From: Arthrobacter sp. 135MFCol5.1
Lineage (GTDB): Bacteria > Actinomycetota > Actinomycetes > Actinomycetales > Micrococcaceae
Reading direction: 5' to 3'
DNA: 64,000 bases
Assembly: GCF_000374865.1 (NCBI RefSeq)
Contig: NZ_KB895465.1
Span: 1-64,000, forward strand
Shown: positions 33,373 through 42,981 of the stretch, piece by piece
Numbering within the stretch: position 1 is the stretch's first letter
Layout of the letters: every line of letters starts with the position of its first letter
Translations under genes and position numbers: made by a program
Notes under the pieces: generated by a model
The model's input: only the letters and a program-made list of their open reading frames with translations
Database searches by the model: none
What the model was told of the DNA's origin: nothing

Positions 33373-34260
33373 TCACTCCTGTGGGGCAGCCACCCAGCCC
33401 GCAGTCAGCCCGGTGACCCGGCTGCCGTCCAGGTCGGCCAGTTTGGTGGCCACGAAGTCGTGCGCCCAGGACGAGGTCTGGATCCGGAAGGCCGGCTCAG
33501 CGCCTTCCATGGTGGACAGCACCACCGCCGCGACATCCGCCGGTTGCTGCGCGCTGCTGCTGGCGAACTGTGTGCTGGTTCGTTCCAGGTAGGCCGAGAT
33601 GGCAGGGGTGTAGGAGCCGGCCGTTTCCAGCAGGGCCGGGACATCGATCCCGGCGTTCGCCACGAAATTGCTGGACACGGCACCGGGTTCAATGACGTGC
33701 ACCCCGACGCCAACGGTCTTGGCCACGGGCTGCAGGCTTTCCAGGAATCCCTCAACGGCGAATTTGGCGGCGCAATAGGCTTCGTTGAAGGGCTGGCCCA
33801 CTATCCCGCCCACCGAACTGATGGTAACGACACGTCCGCCGCTCTCACGCAGGTGCGGCAGGGCGGCGCGGGTCAAGGCCACCACGCCAAAGAAGTTGAC
33901 CTCCATGGCGCTGCGGAAATCTTCCAGACCCAGCATTTCCACCGTACCCACCGCCGCACTTCCGGCGTTGTTGACCAGCACGTCCAGCCGGCCGTAGGAA
34001 CTGATGCAATACGCAATCTCACGGTCGATGTCCGCCGTGTCCGTAACGTCAAGCCGACGAATGTCCAGGGATACTCCGGCCTCATCGGCCGCGGCCCGAA
34101 GCGCGTCCGCGCGCTGCAGGTCGCGCATGGTGGCAATGACCGTCCAGCCTGCCCGCGCGGCCTCCACCGCGGTGGCAAGGCCTATGCCCGTGGACGTTCC
34201 GGTAATCAGCACCACACCCTTGGCCGGCGTAGGTGACGGGTCAACGTTCTGATCGCTCAC
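33373..34260 (-). CDS. SDR-family oxidoreductase
   Basis: A 295-residue classical SDR: LITGTSTGIGLATA near residues 18-31, LDVTD, LVNNAGSA, Ser in TISSVGG and YCAAKFAVEG (Y-x-x-x-K), with a long C-terminal region typical of retinol-dehydrogenase-like SDRs. It converges on the PEBP gene with only 25 bases between and no clear terminator. Substrate unknown. Confidence 0.87.
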   Translation of the reverse strand: MSDQNVDPSPTPAKGVVLITGTSTGIGLATAVEAARAGWTVIATMRDLQRADALRAAADEAGVSLDIRRLDVTDTADIDREIAYCISSYGRLDVLVNNAGSAAVGTVEMLGLEDFRSAMEVNFFGVVALTRAALPHLRESGGRVVTISSVGGIVGQPFNEAYCAAKFAVEGFLESLQPVAKTVGVGVHVIEPGAVSSNFVANAGIDVPALLETAGSYTPAISAYLERTSTQFASSSAQQPADVAAVVLSTMEGAEPAFRIQTSSWAHDFVATKLADLDGSRVTGLTAGWVAAPQE

Positions 34261-34347
34261 GGGCGCTCCTTGGTGCTGCTGGTGCTTGGGCCATTGGATG
34301 CCTTCAGTTTCTCCGGCGTCCCCGGATCCAGCAAGGTGCAGGCTGCC

Positions 34348-35235
34348 TTACCCCTTCCGCTCCGCCCGGTACGCGCTGGGGCTGACGCCGTGCAGCCGGC
34401 GGAACTGGCGGGAGAAGTAGAACTGGTCCTGCAGCCCCACCTCGCGGCCCACCTGCGCGATAGTCAGGCCCGTGGTATCCAGCAGGTGCCGCGCCCGCGC
34501 CATTTTCAGGGCCGTGTGGTGTGCCAGCACTCCCCCGCCGGTCGCCTCCCGGAACAGCTTGCTTAGGTGCGACGACGAGACACCCACCAGCGCAGCCAGG
34601 TCAGCCAGCCGGATGGCACCGTCCGCCCGCTCCTCCAGGTAGTTCATGGCCTGCTGCAGCGGCGTCCCCTTCTCCGGAACCCGGCGGTCCACGGCCAACA
34701 TGGCCAGCAGCTTCCACGCCATTCCCGCCGTGGCCACCAGGCGGGCGGGTGACTGGTCCTTCTCCAGGGCGCTGACGATCTCATCCAGCATCGCCGTCAG
34801 CCGGTCTGCCGCCACCACCGGAACAATGCACCGCCCGGGCCGGACTCCGGCGCTCTCAACCAGCTCCGCCGCATCCGTTCCGCGGACGTGGCACCACCAG
34901 ATCGTCCATGGATCATCCCCGGCGGCACCATACGCGTGGGCCTCGCCATTACCGCCGGGAAGGACGACGGCGGTCCCCTTGCCGACGTCGGTCCGCACAC
35001 CGGCGGTTTCCACCCACCCGCGCCCGTCAACACACAGGATGACGATGGTTTCCTCCGCGCCCCGCGGCCGGTAGCGGCCATGGTCCGCGGCGGCGGGAAA
35101 CAATCCTGCGTCAGTGACTACCAGGCGCCGGGTGATGGGACGGTTGAGGGCTTCACGGACCAAGGGCCGGGGAACCACAACCAGCCGCTGGTTCTGGAAT
35201 CCATGCGCCCGTTCCACCTTCATCCCCTCCGTCAC
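34348..35235 (-). CDS. AraC-family transcriptional regulator
   Basis: A 295-residue AraC regulator with an N-terminal cupin domain (ETIVILCVDGRGWVETAG and VLPGGNGEAHAYG, as in sugar-sensing members). The C-terminal double helix-turn-helix includes IRLADLAALVGVSSSHLSKLFREATG and VGREVGLQDQFYFSRQFRRLHG. The start is GTG with AGGA nine bases upstream; an ATG four codons later is possible. It is the last gene after DUF5107, cellulase-like and GH35 genes and so probably regulates them in response to a glycan-derived sugar. Confidence 0.88.
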   Translation of the reverse strand: MTEGMKVERAHGFQNQRLVVVPRPLVREALNRPITRRLVVTDAGLFPAAADHGRYRPRGAEETIVILCVDGRGWVETAGVRTDVGKGTAVVLPGGNGEAHAYGAAGDDPWTIWWCHVRGTDAAELVESAGVRPGRCIVPVVAADRLTAMLDEIVSALEKDQSPARLVATAGMAWKLLAMLAVDRRVPEKGTPLQQAMNYLEERADGAIRLADLAALVGVSSSHLSKLFREATGGGVLAHHTALKMARARHLLDTTGLTIAQVGREVGLQDQFYFSRQFRRLHGVSPSAYRAERKG

Positions 35236-35265
35236 GAAACGTCCATCCTACGACGGCGGGAGGGC

Positions 35266-37602
35266 TCAGCCCAGGTCTTCCCGCCAATCGGACCAGCACA
35301 CCAGCTGCACCCTTTCAACGGCAAGCAAGTCCCCCGATGTGGCGTCCCGCAGGCGCTGGGCCGCGGCGGGCAGCCCCACCGCGGCACCCTTGGAAAGCGG
35401 CAGGACCTGGAGCAAGACCTCCGAGCCGGCGCGGATGCCGGCATCGCCGGTGTCGATGACCCACTCCGATCCGTCCCAGAAGCGGTCGGCCACCACACGG
35501 CCGTCCACGAGCAGCCGGGCAACGTCACCCGCCCAGGTGACCTCCAACTCGGTGGACGCACCGCCGGTGGCGGGGTCCGTCGTCGGAAGTTCAAGCCTGT
35601 ACTCCGCGGAGAGCTCCGCTATCGCTTCCGGGCCCGGCGCGGCAGCCCGGCCCGCCAGCGAGCCGAAGGACGCCGGAATGGCGGCCGCAGCGCGGACCGG
35701 CACCAGGGGAACGTCGCGGCGGGCAGGTGCCCTCAACTGCACTGCGGCAGATACAGCCTCAAACCGCCCGGTTTCGCTTGCATACCGCTGGACCGAGGGC
35801 GCGCCCAGCGAGCGGCCCGCCAGCAAGCCGCCGGCGTCCATCCAGACCGGTTCGGCGGACAGCACCAGCTCCCGGCCGCGCGGCGTCTCCAGCACCCACG
35901 CCTGGTCTGCCGAGGAAGCAGGGAGGACCAGGATCTTCAAGGCACCCCCGGAACACGTCGCCGTCACCGGAGCCAGGGACGGCCGGACAGCCCAGGCATT
36001 CCCGCCCAGCGGAGCAGCCTCGCCTTCCAGGACCGTCCCCTCCGGCAGGCACAGCCGCGGTTCGATGCCCGCTTCCGCGGCGAGCACCAGTGTCGGCGGT
36101 CCCCCGGAATCGAGCACTGTCAGCGCGGAGGCGGTGGCCCAGAGCAACCGGACGCCCCCAACCTCCAGGTTCACCGGCCAGGCGGCGATGGTGCCTGCGG
36201 GGATGTCTACGGGCACGTCCGGAACCGTCACAGGCCCATCTGCCAGACCCAGGCGGAACTGCGCACCACTATATGCCGGAAGCGGTATATGCGGCTGGTG
36301 CCAGGTAAGGAACACAAAACCGGACGTCCCGTCGGAGCGCAACGCCCAGCGCAGCGTCTCCGAGTCCTCCACGCCGGACGGCTCCCGGTCCGGCAGGGTG
36401 GACGGCATCGGCGCCAGGAGGTCCCCGAACGCGGCGAGGAACGCGTGCTGCCGGCGCAGCAGGGCAAAGCCCGGCGCCAGCCTGCCGGATGCACCGATGG
36501 GCGCATGGAAGTCGTAGTCGAACTCCGGGAGGTCGTTCGGGTAGCCAGTCGCCTGGGTCTCCTGCAGGCCGGCCGCGGGGTTCGTCCCGCCGGCGAACAT
36601 GTAATAGCCCTGCCAGCCGGAGCCGCTGCCGATCTTGTTGTTGGACACGGCCGCCACGTCCTTGCCCGCTGGCCATGGCCGGCGTTGATAGGCCGTGGCC
36701 ATGCCGCCGGTCAGCTCGCAGGTGGCCGCCGGATAAAGGTCGGAGGTGGACCGGGGCGGCGCGGCCTCGTTTCCGGACAGGTGTTCGCGGAGGTCGGCCC
36801 CGATGCCGGGATCGTCCCACTGGTGGCTGAAGAAGTAGTGCTGGCGGAACGTCGGATCCCACGGCGCGCCGGCATCCACCCAGAATCCGTCCCCGTAACC
36901 GCCGAAGACCGGCAGCACCTCGGCCCCGGGCAGGTCCGCCCCGCCCCACGCGGTCGCGGTCCAGAGGGGGGCGCCGAGCCCGGCCGCCCGGGCCAGCTCC
37001 TTCAACCGGGAAAGATGGGCCGGCTGGTCGTAGAGCTCGTTTTCCAACTGGATGCCGATCACGTTGCTGTCCGGCCCGCACAAGCCGCGCAGTTCGCCCC
37101 CCAGCCGGTTGTACCAGCGCTCCACCATGGCCAGGTAGGCGGGATCATTGGTGCGGTGGCGGACGGGGGCCGCCTGCACCCAGTCCGGAAAGCCGCCGTT
37201 GCGGACCTCGCCGTGGGCCCAGGGCCCGATGCGCAGGACGACGTCCAGGTCCAGCGCGGCACAGAGCCGGACGAACGCCGCAACATCGAGGTTGCCGTCA
37301 AAGCGCGGATCACCTTCCACCGGCTCGTGGTGGATCCAGAAGACGTAGCAGGCCACTACGGTGATACCGCCGGCTTTCATCAGGCGGAGCCTGTCCTCCC
37401 AGCGGTTCCTGGGCAGCCGGCTGAAGTGGATTTCCCCGGAGACCGGGATGGCCGGGCGTCCGCCACACTCCAGGTAGTGGTTGGTGACCCGCCACCTGCC
37501 GTGCGGATCCTCGGTGTTGCTCATGGCCGGCCGCAGCAAGGCATTGCCGTGCGGCCGGTGGGTGGCGGTCAGGAGGTCAAGGGCCGTGTTCGGGGAGGGC
37601 AT
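35266..37602 (-). CDS. GH35 family beta-galactosidase
   Basis: A 778-residue glycoside hydrolase. IPVSGEIHFSRLPRNRWEDRL and FWIHHEPVEGD are GH35 signatures. The acid/base is Glu189 in LENELYD and the likely nucleophile Glu296 in CELTGGM; YYMFAGGTN and QATGYPNDLPEFDYDF follow as in related bacterial enzymes. The C-terminal part (after about residue 550) looks like galactose-binding jelly-roll domains. No signal peptide is seen, so it works in the cytoplasm on imported galactosides. It starts ten bases after the cellulase-like gene ends. Confidence 0.85.
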   Translation of the reverse strand: MPSPNTALDLLTATHRPHGNALLRPAMSNTEDPHGRWRVTNHYLECGGRPAIPVSGEIHFSRLPRNRWEDRLRLMKAGGITVVACYVFWIHHEPVEGDPRFDGNLDVAAFVRLCAALDLDVVLRIGPWAHGEVRNGGFPDWVQAAPVRHRTNDPAYLAMVERWYNRLGGELRGLCGPDSNVIGIQLENELYDQPAHLSRLKELARAAGLGAPLWTATAWGGADLPGAEVLPVFGGYGDGFWVDAGAPWDPTFRQHYFFSHQWDDPGIGADLREHLSGNEAAPPRSTSDLYPAATCELTGGMATAYQRRPWPAGKDVAAVSNNKIGSGSGWQGYYMFAGGTNPAAGLQETQATGYPNDLPEFDYDFHAPIGASGRLAPGFALLRRQHAFLAAFGDLLAPMPSTLPDREPSGVEDSETLRWALRSDGTSGFVFLTWHQPHIPLPAYSGAQFRLGLADGPVTVPDVPVDIPAGTIAAWPVNLEVGGVRLLWATASALTVLDSGGPPTLVLAAEAGIEPRLCLPEGTVLEGEAAPLGGNAWAVRPSLAPVTATCSGGALKILVLPASSADQAWVLETPRGRELVLSAEPVWMDAGGLLAGRSLGAPSVQRYASETGRFEAVSAAVQLRAPARRDVPLVPVRAAAAIPASFGSLAGRAAAPGPEAIAELSAEYRLELPTTDPATGGASTELEVTWAGDVARLLVDGRVVADRFWDGSEWVIDTGDAGIRAGSEVLLQVLPLSKGAAVGLPAAAQRLRDATSGDLLAVERVQLVCWSDWREDLG

Positions 37603-37612
37603 GGCGGATCTT

Positions 37613-38929
37613 TCAGGTCACGGGTGCGGTACGGATCAGGTGGTTCATGCGGCGCTGCCAGTCTTCGTCGGCCCACAGGGGGTGGTGCGGCGCAGCGTTG
37701 GAGCACAGCACCATGCCCCACACGCCGTGCTCCAGGGCGGTGCGGATGGCGTGTTCGGCGAGGTCGCGGCCCACCGGCCCCTCCTCGAAGGTGCCCAGCA
37801 GCGGTGTGTAGCCGATCCAGCCCTCGCCCACCACCGCGGGAACGTCCTTCCAGCGGGCCCATGCGGCGATGGCGGTCACCCGCGATTCAATCTCGCGCCG
37901 CATCACTTCCCGGTAGGGCCCGTATTCGTTGTACAGCCAGGTGTCCCAGGCATCGGGATCGAGCCAGTCGTAGCCGTAGAGCATCTGGCCGGTGACCACG
38001 GTGGCGCGGTACTTCCATTCCGCCAGGCGGCCATACTCCGCGACCGAGGGTGCGCCAGGCTTCAGCAAAGCCCGCAGTGCCCGGTTGGGAAACCCGCCGC
38101 TCCCTTCGGAACGGATGTCGATCTGCTGCTGCAGGGCGTCCAGCACGCCGTAGCTGTACACGTGGAACTGCGCCGCGCCCAGGCCCTCCGGCAGGGTATG
38201 CATGGCAAGGTGCGGCGGCTTGCCGTAGCTGGCCGTGATCAACAGGTCCGGATGCAGCGAGCGCAGCCGCTCCACCTCACTACTGCCGTTGGCGAGCGGC
38301 GGGAGGATGGAGAAGTCCACCTCGTTGTGCAGTTCCACCAGGGCGATGCGGTCCCGGTGCCCGGCATCCGACACCTCGCCGATCAGCCGGTCCCAGGCGT
38401 CGGCCAGGGCACGGTACCGGTCTTCCAGCGGGACGGCGTCAATGGCTTCGAACCATTCCGGCGATTCTGCGAAGGCGGGTGACTGCTGGTACTCCCAGCT
38501 AGCCAGGATCACCACCAGCCCGTGCCGTGCGGCGGCCTCGAACAGGTCCAGGAGCCGGGCCCGCAGGTTGATCCTGTACCCGCCGGGAACGTCATACCAG
38601 CGGGTCCCCCTGCCGTATATCCCGCCGTCGGGCGCCGTTCCCAGTCCTTCGATCGCCAGGTCCTCCGCGAGCGCCTCCAGCCCCAGCCCGCCCTGGAGCA
38701 GCAGCGGTGCGGCGCAGATGCGGACGGCGTTGTATCCGAGCCCGGCGGCCCGTGCGCAGGCGGCGTCCAGGTCCGCGAAGGGTCCGCCGGCCTCGGCGCG
38801 GGTATACCAGGAGAAGTCCCAGAGGCTGATGGCCAGGCGGGGCGGAAGGTGCGACGGCGGTGCGCCCGTCAGGGAGCACGTGTCGCCGTGCACCGTGCCG
38901 GACCCGAGGTAGCGGGGTGCTTCAGTCAT
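37613..38929 (-). CDS. Cellulase-like family glycoside hydrolase
   Basis: A 438-residue TIM-barrel hydrolase: LAISLWDFSWYTRAEAGG at the N-terminus is the cellulase-like family start, VELHNEVD carries the proposed acid/base Glu203, and VVGEGWIGY the proposed nucleophile Glu. There is no signal peptide. Its ATG overlaps the DUF5107 stop by four bases and the GH35 gene follows. It probably removes a residue from an imported oligosaccharide; the linkage is unknown. Confidence 0.8.
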   Translation of the reverse strand: MTEAPRYLGSGTVHGDTCSLTGAPPSHLPPRLAISLWDFSWYTRAEAGGPFADLDAACARAAGLGYNAVRICAAPLLLQGGLGLEALAEDLAIEGLGTAPDGGIYGRGTRWYDVPGGYRINLRARLLDLFEAAARHGLVVILASWEYQQSPAFAESPEWFEAIDAVPLEDRYRALADAWDRLIGEVSDAGHRDRIALVELHNEVDFSILPPLANGSSEVERLRSLHPDLLITASYGKPPHLAMHTLPEGLGAAQFHVYSYGVLDALQQQIDIRSEGSGGFPNRALRALLKPGAPSVAEYGRLAEWKYRATVVTGQMLYGYDWLDPDAWDTWLYNEYGPYREVMRREIESRVTAIAAWARWKDVPAVVGEGWIGYTPLLGTFEEGPVGRDLAEHAIRTALEHGVWGMVLCSNAAPHHPLWADEDWQRRMNHLIRTAPVT

Positions 38930-41900
38930 TGGGTTGACACTCCTTCCAGCTTCGGGCTGCCGGTGAGCAGGCGGCCCTGCCCGGCCAACTCCCGCAGTGA
39001 CGCAGCCGCGGTGCGACGGGATGCAGCGGTGTCGGTGGCGAACAGCAACAGTTCAGGGAGGGATGTTGCGAAATAGTCGGGCGCGGCGGGAGCGGCTTCC
39101 AGTTCGTCGGCCCGTTCCTCCAGCCGGCGCCATACGCCTTCGGCGTCTCCACCCCTGCCCAGGCGGGACATGGCAACGCCGCGCCAGTAGTCGGCCGGGC
39201 CGGCCGGGCCGGGGTCAACGGCCAGGGGGCCGGCCTGCCGGCAGGGTCGAGTCCAGGCCTCCACCGCGGCCTGAGCGTCCCCGGCACGTTCCAGCGCATC
39301 GCCGAGCGCCACGAAGCGTTCAGCCATGCTGTCCCGGGGATGCCGGCCTTCGCCCAGGTTCGCGGGCGCTTCGATGCCCGTGCGCAGCAAGGTGGCGGCC
39401 GCCGTCGGGTCCTGCTCCATCAACGTCCGCGCATGCTGCACCGCTGCCCGGTCGTATGCCGCGAGCACCAGGCCCTCACCCCCCTCGAAGGGCTGGAACG
39501 TGCGGGATCCAAGGAGTGCCAGGGCCTCCTGCGGCCGCCCCGCGTCGGTCAGCAGGTTGGCGTAGAGAACAGCAAGATCGTCCCGCGCCAGGACGGCCGG
39601 TCCATGCTGTTCGATGGCGGCGAGCCGCTCCCCGGCGGGCAGCCCGCGGAGTTCCGACAGGACGGACCGTTCGAAGACGAGCCGCGCGTCATCCGGGCTT
39701 AGTTCCAGGGCCCGGGCAAAATACGCATCAGCGGCGGCGGGGTCGCCACCGGTATTAACCGTGGCCAGCGCAGCATTGCGCCACACCACGGGATCGGTGG
39801 ACCCGTGGATCATCGCTTTCTGCAGGTGGCCCAGCGCATCCTTGGTCCGTTCCGCGTCAAGCAGCCAGCAACCCAGCAGCCCGTGCGCCACGGGATCACG
39901 CGGGTCGGCTTCGAGGGCCCGGTGCAGCGCATCGAACTCGTCCAGGCCGTACGGGAAAGCATGGGTAGTGTCCGCCCGCCGCGCCTTTGCCCGATGCGCG
40001 GCAGCCTCCTGCGGGTCCAGCAGTTCTTCCAGCCATCCGGCGCGCAAGTAGTGGCGGATGGGCGCGGGGTTGCCGAAGGCCGGGTCAGCACCCGCGGGCG
40101 GCGCGCTTTCGGTCAGGTCCAGGGCGCGCTGCCACTGGCCTGCGCGGGCCAGCCAGCAGGCGACGGCCAGGCCGGTCTTGGGGTCTGCGACGTCAAGGGA
40201 TCCGGCGAGCGAGAGGGCCACGGGATCGAGTGGATCCGCGGCCAGGATGTCCTGCAGCAGCCGGGCGCTGTCAGCCCTGCGGCCCAAGTTTTCCAGGGCC
40301 AGGTACCGGAGATGCCTGGCTTCCGGGCTGGTTGATTCCAGGGCCAGCGCGGCATCGGCATGACGGAGCCCGGTGGCCGGCTCACCTTCCCGGAGTGCCA
40401 ACCGGGCCAAGGCGAGGCGGGCAGGGTGCGCCCAGGCCCTGTCCCAGGCGGCCTTCCCGAAGCGTTCACGGGCCTCAGCGAGCCGGCCCGTTCGTTCCAG
40501 GACCAGGCCCAGCCGGTAGCTTGCCTCCCCGCTGGGAGGGTTCAGGTTGCGGCCGGTCAGCCGGTCCAGGGCGGTTTCAAGGAGCTTCCGGGCCCCGGCA
40601 TAGGCCCCGGTCCGATACTGGGTGGCAGCAAGGGCGGTGGCGGCGCGGGAATCCCCTGGATCCCGGCGGAGCATCTCCTCAAGGTAGGGCTGGGGCCTCC
40701 TGGTGGGGTGCCGGTTTTGGGCCAGGTGGGTTGCGGTGACATGGAGCTCGTCAGCGCTTTCGATCTCCCGCGGAGGCGCTGGTTCGGTGGCTGCCCAGGG
40801 CTCTGCGGGACGGTCCGTTGGCTGCCGTGGGGTCCAGGAGATGAGTTCCCTGGCGCCTTCCATGACGCTGAGGGCCAGGTCCGTTTCCTCGGCCGGGGCG
40901 GGCAGCTGAACCGTGGCGGTGAAGGGCCGGTCCGGGGATAGTCCGGCGGTCCACGTGTGGAGGGTTTCGCCATGCAGGGCCAGGACCACCGTGGCATTTT
41001 CCGTATGGCCCGTGCCGGCAACACCCACCGTGGCGGTCCGGCCGGCGTCGTCAAGGGTAAGCGCGACGGCGGCCTCCAGGTTCGCCTGGTGCGCCGGGCC
41101 GATGTGCCGGATGGGGTACCAGTACTGGCTGAAGGTGCGCGTCTCGCCAGGAGCGAGGTAGCTGAAGTCCGGCTGGTTGTCGGTGAAGACGCCGGCCATC
41201 AACTCGACGTACGGGCCGTCGTCGTCCGTTAGGTGCTTGTCCCAGGCCTTGCCCACGGAACCGTTCCCCCACGTCCACTGTTTCTTGCCGGGTGCAATGC
41301 TGCGGTCCGCCCAATGCACGAAGCCGGCCTTGGCGTCGTGGTCGTATCCGCCGAAGAAGCTGTCAGCCGTGTCTGTGACCATGTAGGACGTGGGGACGGG
41401 GATGTTGGCGTAGAAATCGAGCCGGTCGGCATCCGGGGTTCCATGCTGTCCGGCGAGCGCGGGGTAGTCCACGCCGTAGTAGGGCCGGTCGGCGCGGGGG
41501 AAGGCCGTGATGGCGCGGCGTGCATGGTCCGCCACGTGGGACACGTCGGTGGGGAAGAAGGACTGGTAGTTCCCGTGCACGCGGGCGGCGGCGTTCGCCC
41601 ACCACAGGAAGGTTTGGGGCTCGTCCGTACGGTTGTAGAGCCGGGCCTCCACCTCGATGAGGGAGCTGCCTGGCCGGAGGCGGACGCCATGGGTTCCGCG
41701 CATCCGCTGCAACGGGTCCAGGTCCGTGTGCCAGGCGGTGACGCTGCCGTCGCCGGCAGGCTCCACGGCGGTTTCCACCGGCAGGAACGTGCCGGGCCGG
41801 TGGTGCTGGGGCCAGTTGAATTCCACTCCGCCGGAGATCCAGGGCCCGGCCAGTCCCACCAGCCCGGGCTTGATCACGTTGTTCCGGTAGAAGAAGTCAT

Positions 41901-42243
41901 AGCCTGCGGTCTTGTCATATCCCACGTGGATGCGGCCGCCGATTTCGGGCAGCAGCATCAGGCGGACGTACCGGTTTTCCAGGTGGATGGCCTGCCACAG
42001 CCTGGGCTTCTTGTCCGGTTCGATGCTGTCGATGAACGGCATGGGGTACACCTTGCCGCTGGATCCCTGGTACACCCGCCGGTCAAGGAACAACGGATAC
42101 CGGTCCGGCTCCCCTGGGGTGTAGGTGTCGATAAGGACGGGTTCGCTCCAGCAGGCCACGCCGCCTGCATCCAGGATGTCCTGCTGGTCCCGCGGCGCAT
42201 CGGGCAGCACAATCCTGCCCGGCGGGGTAAGTTCGTTGGTCAC
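38926..42243 (-). CDS. DUF5107 domain protein with TPR repeats
   Basis: An unusually large 1105-residue protein. The N-terminal 350 residues (HLENRYVRLMLLPEIGGRIHVGYDK, GVEFNWPQHHRP, GSSLIEVEARLYN) match the DUF5107 beta-sandwich, which resembles galactose mutarotase folds. From about residue 480 to the end, tetratricopeptide-like helices repeat (for example ARKLLETALDRL, LGHLQKAMIHG and FARALELSPDDARL). It is the first gene of the glycan operon and is probably a cytoplasmic sugar-processing or scaffold protein. No enzyme activity is proven for the domain. Confidence 0.82.
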   Translation of the reverse strand: MTNELTPPGRIVLPDAPRDQQDILDAGGVACWSEPVLIDTYTPGEPDRYPLFLDRRVYQGSSGKVYPMPFIDSIEPDKKPRLWQAIHLENRYVRLMLLPEIGGRIHVGYDKTAGYDFFYRNNVIKPGLVGLAGPWISGGVEFNWPQHHRPGTFLPVETAVEPAGDGSVTAWHTDLDPLQRMRGTHGVRLRPGSSLIEVEARLYNRTDEPQTFLWWANAAARVHGNYQSFFPTDVSHVADHARRAITAFPRADRPYYGVDYPALAGQHGTPDADRLDFYANIPVPTSYMVTDTADSFFGGYDHDAKAGFVHWADRSIAPGKKQWTWGNGSVGKAWDKHLTDDDGPYVELMAGVFTDNQPDFSYLAPGETRTFSQYWYPIRHIGPAHQANLEAAVALTLDDAGRTATVGVAGTGHTENATVVLALHGETLHTWTAGLSPDRPFTATVQLPAPAEETDLALSVMEGARELISWTPRQPTDRPAEPWAATEPAPPREIESADELHVTATHLAQNRHPTRRPQPYLEEMLRRDPGDSRAATALAATQYRTGAYAGARKLLETALDRLTGRNLNPPSGEASYRLGLVLERTGRLAEARERFGKAAWDRAWAHPARLALARLALREGEPATGLRHADAALALESTSPEARHLRYLALENLGRRADSARLLQDILAADPLDPVALSLAGSLDVADPKTGLAVACWLARAGQWQRALDLTESAPPAGADPAFGNPAPIRHYLRAGWLEELLDPQEAAAHRAKARRADTTHAFPYGLDEFDALHRALEADPRDPVAHGLLGCWLLDAERTKDALGHLQKAMIHGSTDPVVWRNAALATVNTGGDPAAADAYFARALELSPDDARLVFERSVLSELRGLPAGERLAAIEQHGPAVLARDDLAVLYANLLTDAGRPQEALALLGSRTFQPFEGGEGLVLAAYDRAAVQHARTLMEQDPTAAATLLRTGIEAPANLGEGRHPRDSMAERFVALGDALERAGDAQAAVEAWTRPCRQAGPLAVDPGPAGPADYWRGVAMSRLGRGGDAEGVWRRLEERADELEAAPAAPDYFATSLPELLLFATDTAASRRTAAASLRELAGQGRLLTGSPKLEGVSTQ

Positions 42244-42294
42244 CCCCCAAGGCTATGAAGGCGCCCTAGGCGGTGGCCATGGCAAAAACGCGCG

Positions 42295-42300
42295 ATTATA
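42295..42300 (-). promoter_or_regulatory. Candidate -10 element of the glycan operon
   Basis: On the minus strand the bases read TATAAT, a perfect -10 hexamer, 52 bases upstream of the DUF5107 ATG. No good -35 is found 16-18 bases further up, which fits an activator-dependent promoter such as one controlled by the AraC protein of this operon. Confidence 0.45.
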
Positions 42301-42336
42301 TGGACGATCGTGTACGCGGCGTTGGCCCCGATGAGC

Positions 42337-42723
42337 CTAAAGCGCCAGCCGCGGCCCGTCCCCGGCGGGATGGACCGACGGCATGACCGGCAGGGACCCG
42401 GTAAGGGCTTCCACCACAGCGAGCTGGCCGGTGCCGTCCGGAACCCCCGGGTACTGGACCTGCGCCGGTTCGAGGGAGGGGGCCGGGTCTTCCTGCCGCA
42501 TCCGGACCAGCGCCACCGCGGAGATCAGGAACCAGGCCACGTTCGTGACGACGGACGGCCAGGCCCCGTGCAGGGTTCCGTTAATGATGAAGGCAACGGA
42601 ACCGAACAGGTTGGCCGTCTGGAAGCCCTTGCCTGCCTTCAGCCAGCCCATGGAAACGGCCAGGTACGCACTGAGTATCGCAACCGCGCCTGCCCAGCCG
42701 GCAATTTCCCACAGCAGTTCCAT
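42337..42723 (-). CDS. Small membrane protein (CBU_0592-like)
   Basis: A 128-residue protein with three spans in the first 75 residues: ELLWEIAGWAGAVAILSAYLAVS, then QTANLFGSVAFIINGTLHG and VVTNVAWFLISAVALV. The pattern matches the small CBU_0592 membrane family. The last 55 residues are hydrophilic and proline-rich, longer than the family core. ATG 42723 has AAGGA five bases upstream. Function unknown. Confidence 0.65.
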   Translation of the reverse strand: MELLWEIAGWAGAVAILSAYLAVSMGWLKAGKGFQTANLFGSVAFIINGTLHGAWPSVVTNVAWFLISAVALVRMRQEDPAPSLEPAQVQYPGVPDGTGQLAVVEALTGSLPVMPSVHPAGDGPRLAL

Positions 42724-42981
42724 GGCGTCCTTCCAAGGTGGTGCCTGCGCAGTATCCGGGCAGGGCTCAAGATGGTGAATCAAGGTTTGGTTTCGCCGCG
42801 TGCCGGACCCGCGGGACCGCTCACATCCAGCTCTGCGTTGCCTCAAGCCCTGTTCGGGCGAGGACCTCATACGCTGGCCGGCGGCATAATCATACCCCGC
42901 ACCCCGGAGCACTTTTGACGCCCGGTTCCCCGCCGCCGAAGAGGGTGGACAAGACCCCCGCGGCGTAGCACGATCGGAGCT

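Noticed and set aside
34888..37995. Very long open frame of about 1000 codons on the plus strand
   Set aside because: It is antisense to the AraC, GH35 and cellulase-like genes, is rich in Arg, Gly and Pro as GC-rich shadows are, and shows no domain pattern.
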